A stretch of DNA of 7,400 nucleotides from Pseudomonadales bacterium (GTDB lineage Bacteria > Pseudomonadota > Gammaproteobacteria > Pseudomonadales > Azotimanducaceae), in the NCBI GenBank assembly GCA_028822125.1, contig JAPKEK010000090.1, positions 1-7,400 of the forward strand. The letters run 5' to 3'. The notes beneath the pieces were generated by a model, which was not told the DNA's origin, ran no database searches, and worked only from the letters and a program-made list of their open reading frames with translations. Shown in pieces: positions 1 to 6,275 of this stretch. Made by a program: the position numbers and the translations under genes. Position 1 is the first letter of the stretch. Each line of letters opens with the position of its first letter.

Positions 1-573
1 GTTTCCGATCTTCCAGAAGATCAAGCTGCTGCCCTAAGGCTGCAGTCTAAGAGTCCATTGCAATACACTACAGTGGGCTTAAGGAACTGGAGGGCTATTA
101 AAGAGATGGAAATTGGGGTGGCTATGTCACCTGGTAATATGCACCAGGCAGTCCTGATGGACTTCCCGGTTAGCATGGGTGGCTACGAGTACACCAGGAC
201 CCCTGATGACCCTTGTGTCATTCAGATGATCAGTTGTCCCTATGGAGAGACTGTTGGTGCTCCAAGGCTTGAGCAGTTTCGTGAAGCTAGATTCAAAATG
301 CTGGGTTTGAAGTTTATAGATTATGAAGAGGAGATCAGGGCTCACCTGGGTGGTATGCTGCCGAAGGAATTGTTTGATTTTGACAGGGATGTTGCGAGCA
401 TTACCGTCAATCGATGGGCACACGGCTACGCTATTGCCGGACCTGGAGACTCAACAAGAATAGGGCGGCAGCCATTTGGCCGTACTACCGTTGCCAATAC
501 TGACTCAGCCGCTGGTTCTGATGCGATATATGCCATTATGATGGCTTACAGGGCAGTCAAGGAAGTGGGTTAA
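1..573 (+). CDS. C-terminal part of a spermidine dehydrogenase-like FAD-dependent oxidoreductase (5' end outside the window)
   Basis: The frame is open from base 1, so the gene starts upstream. The TTG at 58 is an internal codon rather than the start. The visible 190 residues look like the substrate domain and C-terminus of flavin amine oxidases of the SpdH type. Features seen are a run like VALRNW near the beginning, an MGGYEYTR stretch, an acidic FIDYEEEIR helix, then ITVNRWAHGYA followed by IGRQPFGRTTVANTDSAA and a final helix AIYAIMMAYRAVKEV. In the family, the RW-HGY and the (F)GR-x-x-ANxDxA blocks line the FAD site at the C-terminus, and the reaction is oxidative cleavage of a polyamine or related amine. 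The substrate cannot be read from this fragment, so a general FAD/NAD(P)-binding oxidoreductase is the safer name. The N-terminal Rossmann glycines are outside the window. No clear terminator follows. Confidence 0.7.
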   Translation, partial: VSDLPEDQAAALRLQSKSPLQYTTVGLRNWRAIKEMEIGVAMSPGNMHQAVLMDFPVSMGGYEYTRTPDDPCVIQMISCPYGETVGAPRLEQFREARFKMLGLKFIDYEEEIRAHLGGMLPKELFDFDRDVASITVNRWAHGYAIAGPGDSTRIGRQPFGRTTVANTDSAAGSDAIYAIMMAYRAVKEVG

Positions 574-574
574 A

Positions 575-694
575 TTCGAGAGCACCGGCGGTATGCTGGA
601 GGCTTGCACCGGCCGGACAACGGACCCTTTCATTGCTAGTCGTGAGGGTGTTGAAGCCGTCCAGAAGCGGCTGGCAAGTCTTAGTGGTAAATAA
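575..694 (+). pseudogene. Possible C-terminal gene remnant (about 39 codons, unrecognised)
   Basis: Directly after the oxidoreductase stop, a different frame reads through about 39 codons to TAA at 692-694. It has coding-like composition: many GC-ending codons and an ordered tail containing RTTDPFIASREGVEAVQKRL that looks like a terminal amphipathic helix. In this frame a TGA lies at 539-541 and there is no start with a Shine-Dalgarno. ATG 593 lacks one, so an intact small gene is unlikely. The simplest reading is the 3' end of a gene whose body was deleted when the oxidoreductase came to lie here. I do not recognise the family. The REG-x-x-A-x-x-KR pattern is loosely like the C-terminus of crotonase-fold enzymes, but that is not enough to name it. 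Confidence 0.3.
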
Positions 695-798
695 ACCAGA
701 TTGATGCTTACCTGTTCACCTTGGTTCGCTCGCCTGTATGGTGCCCGTCTGCCGAATTCGGTGACCTGCAGCCGGGTGCTAATAATTGAATCAGCCGT

Positions 799-1678
799 TC
801 AGGTTGAGTTTGCCAGGAATAGTTTCAGTTCCTGGATAAATAGATCAAACTGATCGTGATGAAGCCAGTGACCCGCTTGATCAATATTCAGGATTGCCGA
901 ACTATTAAAATGGCCTGCAGTATTGTCTTGTCCGATGCGGTGTTCAAAACCCTGCCTGGCATTCATGAGCAGAGTAGGGCAGTTTACTTGCTCCCAAAGT
1001 TCGATCATGTCATTGGTTGATAACCGGCTTGATGGCTGTGAATGAGTATAGTTATCAAACTTCCAACTGAAACTGCTGTCTTCGTTTTGATTGGTGCCGT
1101 CGGCGGTCAGGTGGTGCGCTCGTCGGTCAGATAGATGAGAGTTAGATGTCATCAGTCTTTGCAAAGCAGCCGCAAAGTCTGGATAGCGTTTCGGTATTCT
1201 ACCGGCAAGACTACGAGTGTCCTGAACCCACTGCCGCAGCGCAGATGAAATGGAACCCGGCTGAGGTGAATTCTGCCAATAGATTCCGACATCTTCAATG
1301 GAAGTCAGACTTGAGGTTTTCTCTGGGAATAAACCGGCAAATATACTGGCCACCGTCCCCCCCATGGAGTGGCCAACGATATGGCAAGGAGACAAGCCTC
1401 GCTGATACTAATTGGGCAATGTCAAAAACATAATCCAGAAGGTTGTAGGTTGATCCCCGACTCCATTCGGAATCGCCATGGCCACGCAGGTCAGGTGTGA
1501 CCACATGATAATCCGTCTTTAAAACTTCAGCCGTCCAATCCCAGTTGTGGCAGTGATCCTGAATACCGTGAACGAGTAGAACTGTTGGCTTAGCAGGATT
1601 GCCCCAATCCAGGTAATGTAACCGTAATCTCTGCGAGTAGTAGATTTGTGATGCTGGAGCTGAATTGGCGTGAAACAT
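799..1678 (-). pseudogene. Alpha/beta-hydrolase fold protein, frameshifted
   Basis: Two overlapping - strand frames together make one complete alpha/beta hydrolase of about 292 residues, a normal family length. The N-terminal part (ATG 1678, GAGAG upstream) carries LLVHGIQDHCHNW, the oxyanion-hole HG region, and PDLRGHGDSEW. The C-terminal part carries the nucleophile elbow GHSMGG, a CPTLLMNAR strand before the usual acid position, and the late GHWLHH that supplies the catalytic histidine. The frames must join between 1407 and 1396. The second frame has a TAG at 1410-1408, and the first frame loses all similarity after IAQLVSA. Net change is one extra base or two missing. The C7 run at 1357-1363 is not the cause, because the motif reads correctly across it. 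It is either a real pseudogene or a sequence error. The substrate is unknown; the relatives are esterases, lipases and haloalkane or epoxide hydrolases. Confidence 0.75.
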
Positions 1679-2028
1679 TGCACTCTCGGAATTTCTTACG
1701 GGATAGTTGACTGATAACTGTTCGCTAGTGCCGGTATCCGTATAAAAGGGAAAACCCAGATAAGGAAATGACTTAGTGCAAGTGCAGTAAGAGCTGGATG
1801 CTATCCTTATCCTAGGCTAAGTAAAAGTGAACAATCTGGCATAAAGCCCGAACTGATGCTGAATTATCTGGTTGGACTTACCTTTCTGAGCATGGTGACA
1901 TCGTAAATCAGGTGGTCTTTAGCGGGTTAGCTCCAGGAAGGCTTTTAAAGCATTTTTTTTACAAAAGCATGTCTAAAAGATATTCGTCGTAATCCTCTGA
2001 TTTTAGTGATCTAATTGATAATTAAGTC

Positions 2029-2124
2029 GGGGTCAGTGGTCGAAATTCGAGCTCAGGACGTCATTTTTACTTATTATTTGTGGATATTCATAGAAATACC
2101 GTTAAGTTATGCACATCTGACCCC
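2029..2124. repeat. Short inverted-repeat element with GGGGTCAG / CTGACCCC ends (MITE- or REP-like candidate)
   Basis: GGGGTCAG at 2029-2036 is matched by its exact reverse complement CTGACCCC at 2117-2124. Reading inward, both ends continue with a GT two bases on, so 10 of 12 terminal positions agree. The 96-bp unit has no coding capacity. From general knowledge, GGGGTCAG-type ends recur near REP-associated Y1 transposase genes and small non-autonomous repeats in gammaproteobacteria, but no transposase is present here and I see only one copy in the window. No clear target-site duplication flanks it. Chance occurrence of an 8-bp inverted pair in 690 bp is possible. Confidence 0.35.
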
Positions 2125-2308
2125 ATTTTTTGAAAGAGTCTGAAGAAGGTCATAAATCAGGATTAGGAAGTTATATAAGCTATTGAATTTTCTATACTTT
2201 ATATAAATTGGTTAAAAATTGATCAATCGCATGGTAGCAGGATTGTTGTGGGGTTTGCCCTTTATTTGAGAAGTTATCACCAGAGTTATCCACAGATTTT
2301 GTGGAAAA
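2079..2308. promoter_or_regulatory. Cluster of DnaA-box-like 9-mers with an AT-rich stretch
   Basis: Two exact matches to the DnaA consensus TTATNCACA occur on the + strand: TTATGCACA at 2107-2115 and TTATCCACA at 2286-2294. Two one-mismatch sites lie on the - strand: ATATCCACA (2087-2079) and TTTTCCACA (2308-2300). The last forms an inverted pair with the perfect box, five bases apart. An AT-rich tract (about 2160-2225) lies between the clusters. This layout resembles an initiation or DnaA-titration region, but the flanking genes are not those of known gammaproteobacterial origins (dnaA, rpmH, mnmG). A replication role is therefore only a possibility, and DnaA-responsive regulation or chance are alternatives. 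Confidence 0.3.
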
Positions 2309-2371
2309 CATTAATTTAGTCTTTAAATGTACAAGTATCGGGCTATTACAAGTTGGTGATCACTAACATTT

Positions 2372-3646
2372 TTAATCATAAAGTGGTTCTGCTGGGCTTT
2401 TATATTGCCATATCGCAGTATAGTGATAACCGATCCAGAAGATGATAACGGAAGAAATCATACCTGGTATCAGGGCATTCAGTGAACCAAACTGGCCAAT
2501 CACAAAACCGAGCACGAGAGAGCCAACGGGTACTGCACTCATCAGGCCCAGAGTATAAACCGACATCAACCGGGAACGGTATTCAGGCAGAGCAATTTCT
2601 TGCACCATCAGGCGCGATGTGGTGTTTGTTACACCCATATTAAAGCCCCAGTAAGCAGCGGCGAACCAGAATACGCTGATATGAGGTTGGATCCAGATAA
2701 GCAGAAGTACAAAAATTCTACTGAGTTGCATGATTAAATAGAGTCTTCCTGGCCTGGCCAATGGCATAAATCGAAGCAGTCCAAAATTTGCAATCAGCGA
2801 ACCAAAGTAGAAGATGACCGTGATGTTTGCCAAGAGCAGGGCATCACCCTGATATACCCGACTGATGATAAATGGAATGGCTACCAGCCAGGCGCCAGCA
2901 TTAAAGAAACTGGAAAAGAAGTTGAGAGCGACCAGGTCTCGGGCCAATTTGAAGCGCCAGGTATAAAGTAAGCCATTCTGAATGGTAGTAAGCATAGACG
3001 CTGCAGGCGCCTCATCCAGCTGCCTGGTCGTCTCGACTTTGCTGCTTTGCTTGACAACGGGGTATTTGGGTAAGCCCAGAAGAGCAATGGCACCAAGGAC
3101 AAAAAAGGTTGCCTGGAAGATTAGAATATTGAGCAAGCCTACGCTTTCTATCTCCCCTGCAACCCGGGTACCGATCATAGTTGCTACCGATCCTATTCCA
3201 GTAGAAAGACCGATAGCATATTGAAGCCTGGACTTCGCGACCCTATTCAATATGGTATTTCGGGCCGGGTTAGACGCGCTGTTAAGAAGATTAGCGCTTA
3301 GCGCAAATACGATGACGCTGGCCAATCCTAACTGGCCGTAAGAGATAATGGCGCCAAGGCATAGTGGTGGAATGGCGCTAAGCAGGTGCGTCTGGATCAG
3401 GAGTTGTCTGCCGTCTACTCGATCACCAATGAAGCCACCCCACAGCATGAATACTAATCCGGGAATACCGATCAATAACTGCACCAGGCCGACAGTTTCG
3501 GGGGATTGCTCGAGTACACCCACAAGAATCCAGATAACCAGCAGCTGTTGGATGCTGAAGCTACCCATCCACAGGGCATTGCTGAGATTGTACCAGGTCA
3601 GGTGGTAACTGCCGGCTGCATCAGAGTTTGTTGCTGAAGAAGTCAC
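2372..3646 (-). CDS. MFS transporter, EntS-like exporter family (MFS_3)
   Basis: This is a 424-residue inner-membrane protein with about 12 hydrophobic segments in two blocks of six, split by a polar cytoplasmic loop at residues 193-225 (KQSSKVETTRQLDEAP). TM1 and TM2 fall near 20-45 and 52-72. The MFS motif A follows as GGFIGDRVDGRQLL (70-83). A SASNPARNTILNRV block (132-145) after TM4 is typical of the enterobactin-exporter-like branch, where members expel siderophores, drugs or other small molecules by proton antiport. The substrate cannot be told. The start is GTG at 3646-3644, because an in-frame TAA lies immediately upstream and the first ATG would cut into TM1. No good Shine-Dalgarno is visible. 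A three-codon ATG-CTT-AAG-TGA (3654-3643) overlaps the GTG as GTGA, which may couple translation or be chance. It is a single-gene unit divergent from the TrmY-like gene. Confidence 0.85.
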   Translation of the reverse strand: MTSSATNSDAAGSYHLTWYNLSNALWMGSFSIQQLLVIWILVGVLEQSPETVGLVQLLIGIPGLVFMLWGGFIGDRVDGRQLLIQTHLLSAIPPLCLGAIISYGQLGLASVIVFALSANLLNSASNPARNTILNRVAKSRLQYAIGLSTGIGSVATMIGTRVAGEIESVGLLNILIFQATFFVLGAIALLGLPKYPVVKQSSKVETTRQLDEAPAASMLTTIQNGLLYTWRFKLARDLVALNFFSSFFNAGAWLVAIPFIISRVYQGDALLLANITVIFYFGSLIANFGLLRFMPLARPGRLYLIMQLSRIFVLLLIWIQPHISVFWFAAAYWGFNMGVTNTTSRLMVQEIALPEYRSRLMSVYTLGLMSAVPVGSLVLGFVIGQFGSLNALIPGMISSVIIFWIGYHYTAIWQYKSPAEPLYD

Positions 3647-3770
3647 TTAAGCATGATAACTTATTTGCCTGTCGTAGGGGCTAACCTGAAAAATTGTTAT
3701 TTTGTTTTCCGTTTATTCAAGAAACAGCCATAATGCTGTACCTGTTAACAGGCCTTCCGGAGAGTTGAAC
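3647..3770. promoter_or_regulatory. Divergent promoter region between the MFS and TrmY-like genes
   Basis: These 124 bases must carry promoters for both divergent genes. On the - strand, TTGAAT (3720-3715) and AACAAT (3698-3693) are spaced by 16 bases, each 4 of 6 to sigma-70 consensus. On the + strand, CATAAT at 3729-3734 is a 5 of 6 match to a -10 box, but the -35 position is poor. All are weak matches. No operator palindrome is evident. Confidence 0.25.
3759..3764 (+). promoter_or_regulatory. Shine-Dalgarno that fixes the TrmY-like start
   Basis: GGAGAG lies six bases upstream of TTG 3771. It places initiation there rather than at the longer-frame TTG 3702, which has no purine-rich motif and would add 23 residues not expected in the family. 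Confidence 0.6.
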
Positions 3771-4367
3771 TTGCCTTCCTTTGTTGTTCGTTGCCATAGT
3801 GCCCCTGTTGAGTCCAAGCGGTTTTTGGCATCTATTGGTAGCCCAGGGCATGTTGAATTTATTGCCGGGATTATTACTAACGCTTTGTTTATTTCTAAAG
3901 GCCATCGACGCGATACTCGTTTGTACCTGGTGATGGAAGATAGCGAGGATTATTCACGGACCTTACTGATCGATGGATCCAGGATGGGAAATTTAGGCGG
4001 GTTGCATGAATATGCTCTGCTTTCAGCCTGTGCAGTGGCATTAGAAGAGGCCAGTCAGCTCCATAAGGGCCAGATGATTACTGCAGTAAATGGTATTGAA
4101 GTTCAAGCCATAAGTTTTGAGTGGTTGGTAAAAAGGCTGGCCGCTGAGGGCAGCTGTTATTTGTTGGATCATAAGGGTGATCCGGCCTCTGGCATTGACC
4201 TTTGTGCTGATAGTGTATTTATTCTTTCAGATCATGTCCCTATGCCAAGGAAATCCTTCAATTCTATGAAAAGGCAGGGCGTCAAAACGGTTTCACTCGG
4301 TTCAACGCTTTTGTTTGCGTCGCAATGCATTACCTTGCTCCACCAGTTGGTAGAATCACCGGGTTAG
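3771..4367 (+). CDS. trmY: TrmY-family (DUF358) SPOUT methyltransferase, putative pseudouridine N1-methyltransferase
   Basis: The protein matches the TrmY family across its length. It has an N-terminal FVVRCHSAP strand (4-12), the ALFISKGHRRDTRLYLVM block (38-55) with the conserved RRD, then ILSDHVPM (151-158) and VSLGSTLLFASQC (174-186), which form the C-terminal trefoil knot that binds S-adenosylmethionine. Archaeal TrmY methylates pseudouridine 54 of tRNA to N1-methylpseudouridine. Bacterial members are annotated only as putative and their RNA target is unknown, since bacteria normally carry ribothymidine at position 54. The frame is open from a TTG at 3702, but the family begins right at the FVV strand. 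GGAGAG at 3759-3764 sits six bases before TTG 3771, giving 198 residues, so I choose that start. It is monocistronic and divergent from the MFS gene, with a small hairpin after the stop. Confidence 0.85.
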   Translation: MPSFVVRCHSAPVESKRFLASIGSPGHVEFIAGIITNALFISKGHRRDTRLYLVMEDSEDYSRTLLIDGSRMGNLGGLHEYALLSACAVALEEASQLHKGQMITAVNGIEVQAISFEWLVKRLAAEGSCYLLDHKGDPASGIDLCADSVFILSDHVPMPRKSFNSMKRQGVKTVSLGSTLLFASQCITLLHQLVESPG

Positions 4368-4382
4368 GGGCTTTGCCTGATG

Positions 4383-4403
4383 CCGTAGCGGTACGGATGT
4401 TTT
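4383..4403 (+). terminator. Candidate intrinsic terminator after the TrmY-like gene
   Basis: CCGTA (4383-4387) pairs with TACGG (4392-4396) around a GCGG loop, followed by ATGTTTT. It begins 15 bases after the stop codon. The stem is only five base pairs and the T-run is short and interrupted, so it would be a weak terminator. Confidence 0.35.
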
Positions 4404-4735
4404 CAGGCTGCTGCTCGACTTCAAGGCCTTTTGGGTTTATCCCTGATGTTCGATGGTTGCGCTGAGTTGTGAAATCGCAGGAATGTGTTTTTTACTCTAG
4501 TAGCAAAGGTGGTTTAGTATGGTTGCAGCAGCGGGTCGGCTACCCGTTCTCGTATGGATAGGGATTTCTCGGCGATTCGTGAATGTTCTGTGGTCTTGTT
4601 AATGCGGGATTTTTTCTCCACCTATACGCGATATGCCCAATAAGTTAGACCCATGGGCTTACAGAAAAGTAGGGATATGATTGACAGGCGATTGTCCCCA
4701 AAGTTGTTCCCGGGGGATACTTAGGGAATAATGCA

Positions 4736-4771
4736 GCGCCTTGCTTGGATCTTGTCTGCAGGGCAAGGAGC
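4736..4771 (+). promoter_or_regulatory. Hairpin in the presumed 5' leader of npdG
   Basis: CCTTGC (4739-4744) and GCAAGG (4763-4768) form a six-pair stem, extended by two further GC pairs beyond one mismatch. The loop is 18 bases. It ends about 50 bases before the npdG start codon and is followed by an A/T-rich stretch rather than a clean T-run. It could be a leader structure, a protein site or incidental. Confidence 0.25.
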
Positions 4772-4819
4772 AAATAAACGAGTTAACTTTGTTTTATTTA
4801 ATTACAGGAAAGTGAGGAT

Positions 4820-5491
4820 ATGACCGATAAGATTCGATCCATTGCCATTTTAGGTGGTACGGGAGATTTAGGTGGAGGGCTTGCCAGGCAGTGGTCGCGA
4901 GCAGGGTTTATAATACACATTGGTTCACGCACCCTGGATAAAGGTCTGGCGGCAGCCAGTAAGCTTGTCACTGAATTTCCAGATCTTAATGTTACCGGTC
5001 ACGATAATGTTAGTGCTGCACAACTCGCTGACCTAGTGGTCCTGACAGTGCCCTTTGCGCACCAGCTCAGCACCCTTGAATCAGTCAGCCAAGCACTTGA
5101 TGGTAAGGTTTTGATTGATGTCACCGTTCCTTTGGTACCTCCCAAAGTGGGTACGGTACAGTTACCGGAAGCCGGGTCTGCAGCCGAGCAGGCTCAGCGG
5201 TATTTAGGCGATGATGTCAGCGTCGTATCTGCCTTTCAGAATGTAGGCGCTATGCACCTGCAGGAAGATCATGCAATTGCCTGTGATGTGCTGGTAACCG
5301 GCAATAAGCGGGCTGCTCGCCAGACAGTCATTGATTTGGTGCAGGCCCTTGGGCTCAAAGGCTGGCATGCAGGCCCTCTGGCAAATGCGGCAGCAGCAGA
5401 AGCGATGACATCCGTGCTGATTTCCATTAATCGACACCATAAGATAGATGGAGCGGGTATTGTCATAACAGGTGAGCCGGTTACAACATGA
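4820..5491 (+). CDS. npdG: NADPH-dependent F420 reductase (F420H2:NADP+ oxidoreductase)
   Basis: The enzyme transfers hydride between NADP(H) and coenzyme F420, in bacteria usually making F420H2 from NADPH. It acts in the cytoplasm. The 223-residue length fits the family. The N-terminal Rossmann motif is GGTGDLGGG (12-20), followed by GSR (35-37), where serine and arginine contact the 2'-phosphate of NADPH. Further family features are VVLTVPFAH (73-81), KVLIDVTVPL (96-105), the SAFQNV segment (137-142) and the C-terminal helix after GWHAGPLANAAAAEAMT. ATG 4820 is preceded by AGGAA (4806-4810) and GAGG (4814-4817), and the motif spacing supports this start. The last codons overlap the cofE start as ATGA, so it is the first gene of the F420 operon. 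Placing the reductase with the biosynthesis genes suggests the cell reduces F420 with NADPH for other reductases. Confidence 0.9.
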   Translation: MTDKIRSIAILGGTGDLGGGLARQWSRAGFIIHIGSRTLDKGLAAASKLVTEFPDLNVTGHDNVSAAQLADLVVLTVPFAHQLSTLESVSQALDGKVLIDVTVPLVPPKVGTVQLPEAGSAAEQAQRYLGDDVSVVSAFQNVGAMHLQEDHAIACDVLVTGNKRAARQTVIDLVQALGLKGWHAGPLANAAAAEAMTSVLISINRHHKIDGAGIVITGEPVTT

Positions 5492-6267
5492 ATCTCACTT
5501 TATTTGGCGTCCCGAATATACCCATGGTTGAGCCGGGAGATAATCTGCTGGGCCTGATTGATGTAGGTTTGTCGAGTATCAACGAATCACTGCAGGTCGA
5601 TGATGTGATTCTGTTAGCGCAGAAAATTGTTTCCAAAGCCGAGGACCGGTATGTCGATCTAAACACAGTTTCACCCTCAGCTGACGCACGCGCACTGGCC
5701 CTGGAAGTAGACAAGGATCCAAGAAAGGTCCAGGTCATCTTGAATGAATCTAATGAGGTTGTTCGAAAACGACCGGGGGTTCTCATTGTTGAACAGAACC
5801 TGGGTTTCGTTCAGGCTAATGCAGGAATAGACCAGTCTAATATCAATGTAGAGGGCATTGATGGTGATGACCTGCTACTGTTATTGCCGGTCGATCCAGA
5901 TGCCAGCGCGGCTCGTCTACGCAGGTCTGTTAGCGTTAAACACGGTATTGACGTTGGCGTGATTATTAACGATTCGGTCGGTCGAGCCTGGCGTATGGGT
6001 ACCGTTGGCCTGGCTATCGGCGTTTCTGGTTTTACCGCGCTGGAGGACTATATCGGTGGTACCGATTTATATGGCAGGGAATTGCTGGTTACCCAGGTTG
6101 CAGCAGCAGATGAGCTAGCGGCAGCGGCATCTTTGATAATGGGACAGACGACTGAAAAAACGCCAGTGGTCATCGCCCGGGGTTATTGTCCAGTCGAGCC
6201 AGAGGATGCTGAACTGCAGGGAGTGCAACCACTTCTGAGGCCAAAACAGCTAGATATGTTCAGGTAG
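5488..6267 (+). CDS. cofE: Coenzyme F420-0:L-glutamate ligase, single-domain CofE
   Basis: CofE adds L-glutamate to F420-0 using GTP, the first by its alpha-amino group and later ones through gamma linkages. Seen in order: LAQKIVSKAEDR (43-54), GFVQANAGIDQSN (106-118), LLPVDPDASA (132-141), NDSVGRAWRMGTVGLAIG (161-178) and GTDLYGREL (191-199). All are hallmark blocks of the family that hold nucleotide, metal and substrate. At 259 residues it matches the archaeal-type single-domain enzyme. The C-terminal FMN-binding nitroreductase-like domain of actinobacterial FbiB is absent. The ATG overlaps the npdG stop by four bases, and AGGTGAG lies 11 bases upstream, so translation is probably coupled. 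In the conserved stretch before ANAG, the residues at 103-107 read QNLGF, where many homologues have a histidine before GF (recalled, not aligned). Confidence 0.93.
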   Translation: MNLTLFGVPNIPMVEPGDNLLGLIDVGLSSINESLQVDDVILLAQKIVSKAEDRYVDLNTVSPSADARALALEVDKDPRKVQVILNESNEVVRKRPGVLIVEQNLGFVQANAGIDQSNINVEGIDGDDLLLLLPVDPDASAARLRRSVSVKHGIDVGVIINDSVGRAWRMGTVGLAIGVSGFTALEDYIGGTDLYGRELLVTQVAAADELAAAASLIMGQTTEKTPVVIARGYCPVEPEDAELQGVQPLLRPKQLDMFR

Positions 6268-6275
6268 GGGATGCC

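Larger units (their letters stand above)
1679..2371. other. AT-rich intergenic region, about 690 bp, no gene seen
   Basis: This lies between the start of the hydrolase and the end of the MFS gene, both on the - strand. No frame gives a credible protein and stops are frequent on both strands. The right half is strongly AT-rich, especially about 2160-2225. It contains a short inverted-repeat element (2029-2124) and DnaA-box-like 9-mers, listed separately. It should also hold the hydrolase promoter, but I could not find a convincing -35/-10 pair. A GCTTTT-T8-AAAAGC arrangement around 1940-1970 is too irregular to call a terminator. Confidence 0.6.
4368..4819 (+). other. Intergenic region upstream of the F420 operon, about 450 bp
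   Basis: No credible gene is seen. The short frames from 4519 (27 codons) and from the ATG inside GTGAATGTTC near 4580 have no Shine-Dalgarno and no recognisable protein. Several hairpin-capable sequences occur: CGGGT/ACCCG at 4532-4546, TCCCC/GGGGA around 4695-4716, and CCTTGC/GCAAGG at 4739-4768. The operon promoter should lie here. A perfect TTGACA is present at 4681-4686, but no acceptable -10 follows at 16-18 bases, so I do not assign the promoter. Confidence 0.5.

Noticed and set aside
712..860. 48-codon + strand frame between the remnant and the hydrolase end
   Set aside because: It runs into the antisense of the hydrolase C-terminus and has no start signal or familiar motif.
1357..1363. 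C7 homopolymer as the cause of the hydrolase frameshift
   Set aside because: The nucleophile-elbow motif and the following helix read correctly in one frame across the run, so the shift lies upstream at 1396-1407.
1146..1433. 95-codon + strand frame opposite the hydrolase
   Set aside because: It is a shadow of the hydrolase on the other strand. Its start has no Shine-Dalgarno and it shows no protein-family pattern.
1930..1975. GCTTTT...T8...AAAAGC as an intrinsic terminator
   Set aside because: The stem is short and AT-only apart from its ends, and the T-run sits in the loop rather than after the stem.
2160..2230. AT-rich tract as a dif-type recombination site
   Set aside because: No XerC/XerD-like arms around a 6-bp centre could be recognised in the tract.
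4519..4602. 27-codon frame starting ATG-GTT-GCA in the region before npdG
   Set aside because: It has no Shine-Dalgarno and no recognisable protein, and it lies over a hairpin-forming stretch. Chance is the better explanation.
4681..4686. Perfect -35 hexamer TTGACA upstream of npdG
   Set aside because: No sequence resembling TATAAT lies 16-18 bases downstream, so a sigma-70 promoter is not supported. The nearby TATGAT (4676-4681) has no matching -35.
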